This document shows positions 46,740 to 59,620 of a stretch of DNA of 64,000 nt, piece by piece (the first letter of the stretch is position 1; every line of letters begins with the position of its first letter). The notes under the pieces were generated by a model. The model had not been told where the DNA came from. It made no database searches and saw nothing but the letters and a program-made list of their open reading frames with translations. The stretch comes from Prostheceraeus crozeri (lineage: Eukaryota; Platyhelminthes; Polycladida; Euryleptidae), in the NCBI GenBank assembly GCA_907163375.1, contig CAJQUW010006143.1, forward strand, positions 92,464 through 156,463, given 5' to 3'. Made by a program: the position numbers and the translations under genes.

Positions 46740-47965
46740 ACTTTCTTGTTGTTTTTGTATAGGATTTTTTGCGTTTATGATACTCACATATCAAGATTAA
46801 TATTGTCAGATGACATTGTAGCCCGAGAACTGTCGACATTTTTGTTAGTAATGTTGAAAAAGACGTTTAAAGATAGAGAAATACAGGGAATAATGATTAT
46901 ATAATTTCAGACGGGTGTCTGTTAGCATCCATTACACTGATAATGCCATGAATAAACACATATATGCCAAGGCGCAGTTACATGCACATAAACATGGCAT
47001 CATTGTTAATGAGCACGTGAATTTTTAAGAAAATGCCTGATAATGCTTTCTATAATGACTACTTAATATAATATAAATATCTCCTTCAGGCAATAACAAG
47101 AACTCATCGACCACTATCATACCAGGATAACTTCTCCCGCTCACAAACAATTTGGATGGTTAAATAATTGAAAAATTCCGATAATAAAGACAAAATCTTA
47201 AAACATTAGTTTCCTAGTTCAGATGGACTTCTGACAATAAAGTAATTCATAGCGTGAGTTAATTAGCATGAATTTGATACACGTATAATAGAAATGTATA
47301 TCAGATCTTTGTAATTATAATACAGAAGAATAAATCCATGGGATGACATATCAGTAGCACATTTATCGGAAGAGCAGAGCAATTTACATCAATTTTGTGG
47401 TTGCTAACTATTTTGTGTTTAAATATGTCAATGCCTAACTCCATGAATATTGATGCGAAAATATAACATTGATCAGCTGTTGGTTTCAGTCTGCTTTAGG
47501 ACAGTCGTACATTCGTATTGTTCCGACGCATAATTATACTTGTCCTTATAACTTCGGTTTGAAGGTGTATCTCGAGCAACACGTAGTCTTATTCTATTCC
47601 TACGAGCCTGCCAATTCTGCGATTTTACAAATTAAGTTTGAGCATCTGTGATAAGTGTTGTGACCCACGAAACTTCAAGTGTAGTTCCGGTTATCCACTT
47701 CATTCTCCGTCTTGTGAAGATCTGATCAACAATTTTGGTAATGACCTTTGCTTATTTCTATTAGTGTATTCGATTTCGTTGTCTAATTTCATCGTTGCTG
47801 TGGTTCCTGACCCTCTCAAGGTCACTTGATAGCGCCACGTTTTACCTTACTTCATGCCGTTGTCTAAGTGTGCCTGCCGCTGCTGTTAGTTGAGAAACAA
47901 CAGAGCTCCAGACGCCTCCCGCAAAGCGTCTCAAATTTCGTTGATCCAGTCATTGTGCGCGCCCC
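46740..47965. other. Intergenic, nothing recognised
   Basis: Short frames only. Confidence 0.45.
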
Positions 47966-47970
47966 ATACA

Positions 47971-48062
47971 GCATGAATGTTGACACAGCCGAGAGGTTTG
48001 AATGTCAACTCTCATTGCCAAGGTTCTGTGGTCAATCCCGGTGATGAACTTTTTTCCACAAG
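47971..48062 (+). repeat. tRNA-derived SINE head, candidate
   Basis: AGCCGAGAGG at 47987-47996 resembles a pol III A box and GGTCAATCCC at 48030-48039 a B box, with about 34 bases between. No 3' tail repeat or target duplication was identified. Confidence 0.35.
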
Positions 48063-48677
48063 TTTTACGGAATATTTTCTACACTCTCGTGATAGTTAGT
48101 GATTAGGAGAATATGAGGTGTTAACATGTCACATTTGGTGAAACCAAGTGACCGTGAATTTGGTCGACCAAGTGATACGGTATAAGCCCGTGAATGCGCT
48201 GATGAATGTTCAACGTCATCTCAGGTGATAGATTCATTAGTACCATCAAAGATAAAAGAGCAGCAACATTTATCTTGTAGAAGTTCAAGACAAAGGTCTG
48301 GCAATCAATATTCTTTCAAAATCAGTTCTACTAGAAACTTGTCTAGATTTGGTTCTTGTTCACGTGATAAATTACGAAATGCATTCACAAATCCCATGCC
48401 ATTTCACCAAGTGCAGAATGAATATGGAAGTCAGTGTTTTACCAGCTCAACTACATCTAAGTTATCACATGTTGGATAAACAGCCACAAGATCAAGATGT
48501 CAAGCGCGCAAGATCTACATTTCGATGGGGACCTATGGAAGGAGAAGCTGAAATCAAAAGAACTTTGTTATCAGCATACGACATCACAATAACATGGAAG
48601 TAGAATATCTGTACCCATATATAATAAATTATATTTAATATTTATTTATTAATAATTATTCAATAATACACGTCTTC

Positions 48678-48986
48678 TTGGAAGAACTTAGTCGATTATT
48701 CGGTTTATTTTTCCAAAAAACCGAATGCCAAAATCTGTCTTTTGTTGCTTTAGTGCATGTTTTTATTCCAATTATGCTCCGAACACCGTCTGCAAGATCA
48801 AAACCAAAGGATCATTCAAGGTTTATCGGAGAACAATTAAAGAAATGGAAAGAAAGCAATTTATGGAGCTTGATAAAAGAATGTCAGGAAATGCAAAAAA
48901 CGCCTTACGGAGAAGAAGAACACAAAAATAAAAACCAGGGAGCGCAAAATTGTCAACCTCATGCTGATCAGGGTTGGCATATCTGA
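48678..48986 (+). pseudogene. Retroelement ORF fragment, tentative
   Basis: Within this frame SARSKPKDHSRFIGEQLKKW and KESNLWSLIKECQEMQKT resemble a stretch I associate with the N-terminal part of invertebrate non-LTR retroelement polyproteins (SK-KDH--xLEERLxxW---x---L--E---IQ). Nothing of a polymerase follows. The call rests on one short block and is weak. Confidence 0.3.
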
Positions 48987-48989
48987 AAT

Positions 48990-50415
48990 CCTGTGGGCTG
49001 GGTTTTTTAAGTAGGAATTTTGGTGGTTGATTAAATAGGAGGCTGGGTTATTTGAAATAGTGCATCGTGTTTCTTCTACATGCGGCCAGGATTTTTAAAC
49101 GCAAGTTGTATATCATGAGATCGGAACTTTAACATGAAAACGAGCGTTTAATCAATTGTTCCATTTACAATTCTAGCCTAATTACAGTCCCAAAGGAGCG
49201 GCTGCGGAGCATTCATATCCATGAGAAATCACCTGTTATCGTCAATAGTACTTATTTTCTTCTACTTCCCCTTTTCTGATTGCGTAAATATATACATACG
49301 TCCAGCAATTCGTGGATTGGTCCACACCAAACTTCGGAACAGGCTTTCAAATGAGCGAGTTTCGAAGTTGGTTTAAGTTCATTGCTCTCTGAGGCAGCAT
49401 TATGTCGTGGAAGACCGATTTTCGTGACCGATGCGTGAAGCACACGTCATCAGAGACTTAAACTTGAATATCCATTCATTGAACACCTAATAACAATTTG
49501 AACCCACTTGAAGACAGCACGAAGTTTTCTTGAATCATCATTGTATATACATCATTTGTAGGGAAAACCAAGAAATTTTTCGATGTTCTTTAATCCCTCA
49601 ACTGTGACACTACTTGTTACTTTTACTTCGGTCCTCATCATGCCACGTCACTTGGGGTGATTACGGCCTAAGTATAAGTCGTGACTAAATAACGGCCCAG
49701 TTGAGCCATTTAATAACATCGAAAGGAATCTGTGGTATTCCCTCCAACGAATATAATGGTGATAATTTCAAATATAGTTATAATTGCTTCTATTTTTAAG
49801 AGCTTCATGATGAACGTAGAATGCTCGCTTCATTACAGCTACAATGGAGCGATACTACGTCCACACGCGGCCTCAAGCCAAAGCGAAGATGGTGGTGGTT
49901 TCGCAAACAGAGAGTGAGTTCATGGTTTAAACATCTTTGTGAGTTCGACAATTTAATCAGAAATTATTTTAATCCAAGTTCAAGAGCAGGAAAACGTTCA
50001 TGGCTCACTGCGAAAAACGAGTCTGCAGCAGGGGACCCATGTTCTCTGCTCATGCATGTATATTCTATTTTCTCTTCATGCATAATGATTGAATTGTCAT
50101 TTTAATTCGTGACATCAAACGAAAGTCGAAAACAAAATTGTCTATCAACATAGTTATTTTACTCCAAACACTGTATCTGGTGTGAAAGTTCTGAGAATGA
50201 TAGCTTATTTTTAGTTCTGATCGCCATGACAAATGCAGTCATTAATTCGTCCGTAGCAAAAATTGCTAGAGATTATTTCACATCAAAAAATCCGAAATAG
50301 AAATAGAGCTATGGTTTAGTAATATTATTTAAGATTGTAAAATAATTACTATGTTCAAAACTAAGAAAGCTTCTCATCACTTTGAAATATAGAATGCCTT
50401 TTTGTCTATCATAAT
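48990..50415. other. Intergenic, upstream of the zinc-finger recombinase gene
   Basis: No gene recognised and no core promoter that I could define. Confidence 0.45.
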
Positions 50416-50421
50416 CTTGAA

Positions 50422-51237
50422 ATGTCTGCAGATGTCAGCAAGAAGACTGTGCTACTTAAAGGTACTGAATACCAAAGGTCTGTAGTGGCATGTGTGAAAT
50501 GTGGCAAGCACGTCTCCAGCAAACATCTTCGGCGGCACCTTCGCACCCATCATCTCACGGAGGAGGAGATTTCAACTTTCGCGGCCTCCTGCTACGGGAA
50601 GAAGGATGAGAAAAATCGCTTCATGTGGGAGTGCACAATTTGCAACGAATTGGTAAGTACACCACGTCAGATTTAAAATTGAAACTAAAAGTGGTGAATG
50701 ACAGTAATACTTTCATCTGTTGATAATTTCATCTTAATGTCATCGTGCGACCGTGGTAGAGTCGTCAAAAGGCTGTCTGATGATCCTTTGGCTGTTGATT
50801 CTACTTAATCTCCATTGGTAGTCAAATGTTATTACAGTTATTTAAGCTTCAAATTGGTCTGTACAGTAGATAGTGTCGTGAGTTGAAGTTAACTGTGCAT
50901 GTGTACCTTATTTAATTCATGTGTACATGCTATCCGTGTCATTCTCTGCTGCAATAAACGCTTGTCATGTAGCAAAGTCTTTCTCGCGCGTCACAGATAG
51001 CACCACGCAATCCACACAATTATGGAAGAATGGTGTTTAAGCCAGCTATTTTTTTGGTTTTTATTTGTATATGAATATCTGAACAAGTTTTGTTCAATGC
51101 TTGCGTTTGATGACCATGATATCTGTATTTTTTAAAGTGTATACGCGTTCTTCATTTCAGAAGACTAATTTGCGCAAGCATATGAGGCAGTGCCATCCCG
51201 ATGCTGCATCACATCAAATTTCAACGTCGTTGACGTT
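50422..51237 (+). CDS. Exons 1-2: paired C2H2 zinc fingers
   Basis: Exon 1 starts at ATG ([20 protein letters not shown]) and holds [20 protein letters not shown], a C2H2 finger with a basic helix. It ends GAATTG-GTAAGT in phase 0. Exon 2 follows TTTCAG and completes a second finger across the intron (CTIC in exon 1, then LRKHMRQCH). The finger loops are shorter than the canonical twelve residues. Fingers of this KCGKHV--KHLRRH type occur at the N terminus of Crypton-like recombinase proteins, where they are presumed to bind DNA. A second possible start of the exon is the TCTGCAG acceptor six codons in. Confidence 0.72.
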
Positions 51238-54200
51238 GTAAGAGTAAAGATTATCTTAATTTCTTTCGTTATTGTTATGCTGGCTTTGTATTTGTTTTGT
51301 GTAAAAATTTTATGAATTTCAAATGATTAGCGCTGGATGATTGTTTAAATTTGAATTGCCGCTGAGTAGGCCATGTTTTCAAACTTGTGAAGGCTGTGTA
51401 GGACAGAGTATTGCATGAATTTTGATGAAACTTTCTGTGAAGGTGAATGAGTACTGTAGAGCTTAAGTCTGGCTCAATTGCGCTTCTGGTAAGATGTGTA
51501 GAAGTGTTGGTTAGAGATGTTCTTTTCGCCATGATGTCATTTATTTTGACTCTATGGTAAAAAATCATTAACAACTTACGACAAGGAATGAAAATGAGCT
51601 ACCTATCATTTAGACCTCATAAATGCACAATCAAGCTAATACCGAACATTGTCTGAGTCATTTTGTCTCACAATCACAATAAACTATCGTCGAATGTTTC
51701 AACACACAGGCTGTAATAACGTTGATGGTGTGATAGTGTATGAAATTTCAAATTTTGTGTGTGCAAAGCATTTCAAATTTTGTCTGCATACAGTGTGATT
51801 GCCAGGTAAACAAACGCAAGTCAACCACTAGCATGTGCAATTGTTTGACAGAGATATTAAATTTAGCTTTATTTTTAGATAACTGCCTTGTTTTTGCATG
51901 ACTATTATAAAAGGCAAGTCGAGTTGCCCTGCTTTTTGCATGACGAAGCATCAGGCATGTATTTTGAGCAGTGTCTAGTTTGATGTTTCTCAATGGCATA
52001 TTGATTTCTGATTTGGACATCATGTTCTCGGACGATTACCAACATACAATGTCACTAATCACTCAAATTTTTCTATTTTACGACTTGCCTGGTTTTTGCA
52101 TGACGCCCTCAATATGTACCATTTCGCACTGTTCGCATGTACACTTATGGCGCACTTTATTATCGCATATTGCCCGCTGTTCGTTTGTGTACTAATGGTG
52201 TAGTTCATCATTGCATGTTCATCATTGTAGAGTGAGAGACATGTTTTTTTGGAGAAATTTTCAATCGGTGTATCATAGCCACATCTTCCGATCATCTGAA
52301 ATATAAAGTATTGAATGTCCTTTTTTAAAATGCGTTTTATCACACTCTGGCTGCAAATGGACGCGGATTACTTTAGAAATCACTGTCTTGGTTAATGAAA
52401 AAAAAAAATATAATGATTCTCGATGGAATTTTTTACGCATGATAGAATATTGAAAACTGGAGTTTGTGATAACGTTTAAATATAAGTTATTTATGCTCCT
52501 ATATTAATAAAGGATAAAATATTGATTTTTATTGATCAATACATACTTATTTGATAGCAAACCTCGTTCTCATATTAGTATCGAACTCGCATGCTAATGT
52601 ATCGAGTTGACTATACCCATCATTTCATGTTTTTCTACCCATAATTTCAGATTGAAGAGGATGAAATCGATCCCCTACGTAACAATAGAAAGCAGCGACT
52701 TATTTCTCGGTATGGGACAGAGGTGATGGACCCTTCCAAAAAGAAGGAGAGAAAAGTGGCGCCTAAATTCACAACTGGTGATTTACAGTGGAGACAGGTA
52801 AATACGCAAGACTTCTACAAAGATCGATAGGTTCACGACTTCGCGTGTATCCGAATATCAAAATATGTCAATATTGTATTAAACACACAAGAGCGGTAAG
52901 ATGGTGACAGTTTAAGCTAAACTGATTTGACGTAAGGGTCTTATTTCTATAAATTTCATTAAGCATTTCTCTGTGGATTCTGATGCATCTTTACATGCCT
53001 TTTGCCTGATTGGTAATGAACTATTATCTTCATTGATTCAAGATAATCTTCAATTCATGATCTTCATTGAAGATGGGGATCGAATTAGCGTACGTCAATT
53101 TCCAGCATATTGTTTCTCTTTTAGAAATTGAAATCCGCGGTAGAATACTACATGACTCACCCTGGGGCAAAGGCAGGAGCCGAAATTGTCAGTCGGTGGC
53201 CCAGATGTCTCGATTTGCTTCTCGTCTAATTCTAGAGTAAGTGAAAGCATTGGTCCTCAGAGCTCACTCACTTTGATTACAAACCCAAAAGCAGACACTA
53301 GGAGAAAAATGTTGAAAGACTATCGTAAAATTCAATTGTAGGTAGGCCTAATATAATAGCATGAACAATAAACGGATGTCAATTTTCAGTGATTTTTATG
53401 CATGCCTCAAATTCGGTAGTTTGAATCCCGATGGACATGTTGCCATATCCACTGGATTAGAAATTACGTTGCTTGAGGCTTATCGGCATCTCTATTTTTG
53501 CAGTTTTTTCTGTTATTGCATGAATGTTTTTAATTGTCTATACGTGTAAGCAGGTAAGATGAGAATCGTTATCCGGTTTTCAGCCGAAAACTGTGCCAGA
53601 GTCAGTGGATCCACGGATAATTGTATAGATTACAATTATCTGTCCGATCTGAGGATTAGTTGGTTTTTGGATTGTTCAGCATTGTGGCGGATAGCTTCAC
53701 GTACGATATCGAATGTGTAACCAATGAATATCGAAATCATATAGCGGATAGTGAATAGTGAAGGGACAGCTAACGGACATCGAAATTCGCGACTGTTACA
53801 TATCCGTTGTTAGCTAAGGGATATCATGCCGAGAGCCAGAATGTACTGCCGATAGCACGGATATCAATAAGATCATTTTTTTCGATAATTTTTGCAGGTG
53901 TCAAGATAATAGGACGAACCGCAACAGCCAGGGAAATGAGGGACCCTGATATTTTTCTTCTGTTTGAACTGGAAGACTCCAATTATGAAGCTTCAACATC
54001 AGCAACAACTTGCGCGAATTTTATTAGTCTCTGTAAGTTGCCTCATTCATTTATGTTATTCATTTCACTATTCATTAAATTAGATATAAAACACAACAAA
54101 CTAGTTTGAATTTTCATGAACACATAACCATTATAGTCCTTAATGAACCTAAAGTAGGCCGATTTTGTTATCGTAAGTTGATATATTGGTTATTGAGTCT

Positions 54201-57200
54201 GGAAAAGAATTATTTAATCTCGAAATTTTATTGATGTTCCTACTCCGTTTTTTGTGGTTCATTTTCAGCTTATTCGATGCACCTGAAAATAGTCGTATGC
54301 CTGTTGTAGCAGTCAGGTCCAATTAACTAATTTGCGTAGTTCTAAAATCCAAATGTGTGTTCTTTTGTTGAAAACATTTTTGCTATTTTTATTGTCACCT
54401 ATTTATGATTGATCTGCATTTGAAGGTAAGAACATACTATGGATTTTGGATAAAGTGACTGGAAGTAGCCTTGCCAACATTTTCGGTGATATCAGTGAAG
54501 AAGATCTCACAAATGCCATCGATTCAGTGAAAACGGCGCGGGCAAATTTTCAGCGTGAGGTGTTTGCAGAGATGTAAGTTAATGAATTATTTAATAATGT
54601 GGGGATTGATATGCTATAAATCTTGCTGTTTTCCTTTCTCATTTTACCCTCTGACGACTGGAGGTCCATTTATGGGCACCTTAGAAATGATCTGCAAAAG
54701 CTCATTCAATTACATTAATTGTATTATTTCCCAAATAATTATCTGAAAATGGTGTGAAAAATGATTCCAGAGATGAAATATTGCTTTGAAGTGGTTGCTC
54801 ATATTTGGACCACCAAGACGTTACGAGTGTTTTATACGACTATACGACTATCTGATGTTTTGATTATTTCCAGTCAAACAAACAGGTTCTGAAGGGTCAG
54901 CATCTCCCAACTGCCTCCGATCTCAGGCAAGTCCTGCAGCATGCGGAAGATACAATCAAAAGCGGAAGCAGTAGTTATATTCAGTAAGTAATTACAAGAA
55001 ACGCATTTTATTATTTCCGTTGCAAGTCATCAGTTATATAGAATCAGCCTATTTCAAAAATGTATAATATTTTGACAGAAAGCACCGTTACAATTTCTTT
55101 GCAGATCCGTAACGCGCTCCTCTTGGCTGTGCTTGCGTATAACCCAGTGCGCCTGAAGCCATTCGAGGATTTGGATGTAAACGCCATCAAAAACCCTCTG
55201 ACAACCAATGAATCCTCATTGACCGTCGTCTGCGTGCGGGGGGAGGGAAAACCTTGCAGGGTAAGAACTTAAGAGACATTGATTTGAATTTAGAAGTTGC
55301 GGTGAACGCCTGTGTTGCGAATTCTGGAGAGGAAATTCAAAATTCAAGTGTGGGATTAGCAGATGAATCAAGATATACGGTACAATGATAATGATGTTAT
55401 GACGCATAACCTCCTTTCCTCCCTTGATTACAGATCTAACGAAAATCGCCTCTCTAATTCTTAGATTTGCAATGTCTTTTACTAAAACTTTCGAGCTCAA
55501 TGAGTTGTTCTAACACAGTCGTAAATGTTGTTCTAGTAGCTATTCTGATATTGATTCATACACGTTGAAGATGTGTTATTCAACTATCAGCACGATCTGA
55601 CAAGAACGGTGCCTTTTTCATCTCAGAGTACACGAACATCTTACCCGTCCTGAGTCATTTGACACTATTCATCAACTGGCTTCATCATTAATCGGATGTG
55701 TCAGCTAATTTTGATTAAATTTTTACCATAAAAGGATAAGATAAATCCCTTTTTTTATAGGTGATCACAAATCCTATCGCAAACATGGTTGCGCGCTGTT
55801 GCGCTTCGATGAGCGACTCTGGACCCTGATGCAGAGTTTCCTCGAAATGCACAAGCAGCAAGATTGCATGCGTGATCTGCCAGAGAAGTCATGGCAAGAC
55901 AAGCCGATTTTTTGCAGCGCGACTGGGAATCCCTTCAAATCGGAGGGCTTATTGTTAATGAATCACTAAAGGTATGTTCATGCGTGTATACACTCTAGGT
56001 ACACCTCACCCATGTAGCTATTTATAATACTTATTACTTGCATAATTCCATACTTTTTAATTGCATAATTGTTTATCAATTGTGTGAAGCATGATGTTGA
56101 AATATGTACTTTCATGATTAAATTGCTCTTGATTACTATTCTTGCCAAGGAATCGAAGCTGCAACGCAAAAAGAATGAAACTAGGCCATCTGAATTAGAT
56201 TGAAGAGACATGCCGCTGCGATTCGAGTGCGCGAGGATTCACCCTGAATTGAATGTAATTTTGAGACTGAAAACTGACTCCTAGCTGTGTAGAGTAATCG
56301 AGGAAGCCATCAAAAATAAGTGAAAGTTAATGAGTAATTGATACTTATTATTTTGAAATGATGGTGATTATTGTTGAGTATGCGCCGAAGGCCTCGCAGA
56401 CACGAAGACTCCGCAGTACGCCCTTGATGATAGTAATACTATAATTGATACGTTGAAAGATACTATACAACTTCGAATATTAAAGCACCCTTGAATTGTA
56501 CACAGCACATATATATACGCATGACTTCTACTTCCACAGGTCCTCGGCCGGAAGTACACGGCAAGCGATTATCGCAGGGCCATGTCAACCCTCGGCAATA
56601 AAGCGGGTTGCCGATCGTGGTACCTTGGCCAAGGCAATCCTGCACTCCGAGTATGTGGCACAGAGATATTATCAGTCGGCCCTCAACGCAGAAGTTGACA
56701 GTAAGTAGTGTTCCTTATATTTCTGCGTGCTAGCTGCACATATCCTTCGAATATCGTATCTGCAGAGTAATTTATTGTGGAATATATTGCTGACTATAAT
56801 TGAACTTGTAGCGGCTGTACATCAGTCAGCCTTAGTTGCGATGCACGCTAACAGTGGTGTACCGCTGCTGCTCTCCTGATTTTAAAACACTCTCTTTACT
56901 TCACTTGCACTTGTAATGCTCTTCGCCTTTATCTTAATTTCCTTTCCATCTATGTCACTTGGCGAATGTAATGCTGATGATAAATATTAAACACAAACTA
57001 TTCTGGACTGCGAGACAACTCGGACGGTGTTCTAATAAACTCTACTCCGCGCTGTTAGAGACTAGAATATAATTTTACTTTGGTGATTTACCTTACTACA
57101 ATCATCATTAGACATTACCAAAAACCTACAAAATTGCGCGGCCCAACTAAAAAAATCATGACCGACCCAACTCAACTCGCCGCTGCTATAGTTGTGAAGC

Positions 57201-59406
57201 ACCTTTCCTTTCTGGTCCTCCGGACGTCGAGCTGTGGTTCTTCACTCTGCGAGGCGGAAATTCGACGTCCTGTCGAGTTACCAACAGGAAAACTATGTTT
57301 GGCCACATCATTCGCACAACCTCCTAAAAGTAAATCTTGACTCAAAACATTCCACTAATTTAAACCCTCAAGAGATCGCTCAAAAAGAAGTCGCGACCTT
57401 GATCGTTTCTCTGCCCGATGACCCGTGAATCAGTATGATGAGCTGAAGGCTGGCCATCATCAATGCGAACCTCAGTCTACCGAACACAAACGGTTTGCGT
57501 CAGCTACTCAGGCGAGGAGGAGCTTGGTGATCGTAAGCCTTCGCAACTCCTGCGCCGCATGCGGTGCACACTGCTGGGTCACCGCAACTTCGATGAAGGA
57601 CTTCTGCGACAACTCTTCGTTCAGAGACTCCCCCTCCATGCCTCAAATCCATTCTCGCTGCCTCCAAGGATGTCCATGCACACTTGAAGATGTTGCAGAA
57701 CATAGTGACTCGAATTCTCGACGCTCCAGTATCCTCTCCCACGCCCGCGGTCGCTTCAGTCAACCGCCCTGGACAGTCTCAGCGACCGACTGGATCGCTT
57801 GGAGAAGACAGTGAACCGACTTGCTGAAACGCATCTCCTCCTTGTGCACTACTAGGAACTCACGTGAAGCGTTTCTAAGTCCCGGGACCGTTTCTAATGT
57901 CCTGTTGGCGGACCGTCCTGATGTGTGCTGGTACCACCGAAAAATTACAGCACTGCAGACCTGAGAAGTGCATTAAGCCCCTTGGCAGCTTCCAATCGGG
58001 AAACCCATCCTCGGCCCCGCAGTAGAGGTGGCGGCTGCCACGGGCCCTTCATCTCCGAGCTTGGCCGACTTTTGTTTGGGACGCTTACTCCGGCACCAAG
58101 TTCCTGAATCGGACAGTGGTGCTGAGGTCAGTGTCCTTCCTCCTACGACCTGCTGATCGTCGAAATGCTTCCGTGGGTGAACCTCTCTCTCGCAGCTAAT
58201 CAACGGCCATCATCTGAAACCTTCGGCCAGCGATCGTTGACTTTGAATTTGGGAACTACGGCGTACCTTTCGGTGGAATTTTTGTTGTATAGTCTGATGT
58301 CACTCATCCTATTCATCGGAAGCTGACTTCCTCAGCCACTTCCACCTCCTCCTGATTGACCTGAACTTACCGTCCGCCTTCTGGACAGCTTTACAAGCCT
58401 TTTTTGTTCTTGGCACCACGGCCAACGGTGTTCAGCAGCTCAGGAGACCCTCTCCTGGACTCATCCGTCCCTTGCGCCTGCCTCTCAATGTCCTTATTTG
58501 ACTTATCCTACGCCAGTTTCCTCGATTAACGAATCACTCCCCTGCCACTGATGACGCTTGCCAAGCACAATGTGACTCCACCACATCCGCACCACAGGCC
58601 CTCCAGTTTTCACTCGCCCTGCGCCGTTTAGCAACCGGACCGTTTGCGTTGATGGCTAAAAGAGGAGTTCCAGCACATGCCTTGAGATGGGTATCGTTTC
58701 GTCCGTAACCGATAAGCGCTTGGGCCTCTCCTCTGCACATTGGTCACCATGAAGTCTGGCGATTGGGCGCCCTTTGCGGTGGACTCAACCGCGCTGCTCA
58801 ACCATAGTGTGACTGTAACCTGATTCCGGTATCCAGTTCCCCACATCCGAATGGACTTTTCGTTTCCAAAACCTCAAAAGGCATGACTGTGTTCTCATCC
58901 ATCGACTTGACTCGTGGCCTATCATCAGATTCCTGTCGAACCTGATGATATTGCGAAGACTGCAGTTTACAACTCCTTTCGGTCTTTTTCGAGTTTAACC
59001 AGGATGCCCCTTTCGGTCTACGCAACGCAGCACAAGACATTTCAACGCTTCATCGACGAATTCGAATTTTAGCGTGGTTTTAACTTCGTATTTGCCTACG
59101 TTGATGACCTGCTAGTCGCATAGCTCCTCACCGGAAGAGCACCAGTACCATCTCAGAATGCTGTTTCAACGCCTTGATGAGTACCGGGGACTCATACTGA
59201 ACCCGTCTAAGTGTGGTTTTCGGTTATTCTCATCAATTACCTTTTTCTCGGACACAAGATCGACTTGTCATGGAATACGCGCCCGTCGAAGGCACAAGGT
59301 CCACTGCTATTCTCGAACTTTCCCCAGCGAACTTCGATAGCTGAACTTCCGTCGATTCCTCGGCAAGATCAAATTTTTACCGCCGCTTTTTTTTTTTTGT
59401 AAAATT

Positions 59407-59457
<51 letters not shown>

Positions 59458-59588
59458 CTTTTTTAGTTATAAAAAACAAAAAAAAAAAAAAACAAAAAAA
59501 CAAAAAAATTTAAAAAGAAAAAAAAAAAAAAAAAAATAAATAAAAAATAAAATTTAAATTAAAATTTTTTATTTTTTTTTTTTTTTTA

Positions 59589-59620
<32 letters not shown>

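Noticed and set aside
57463-58846. Several 60-90 codon frames on both strands
   Set aside because: They are shadows within the GC-richer Ty3/gypsy fossil.
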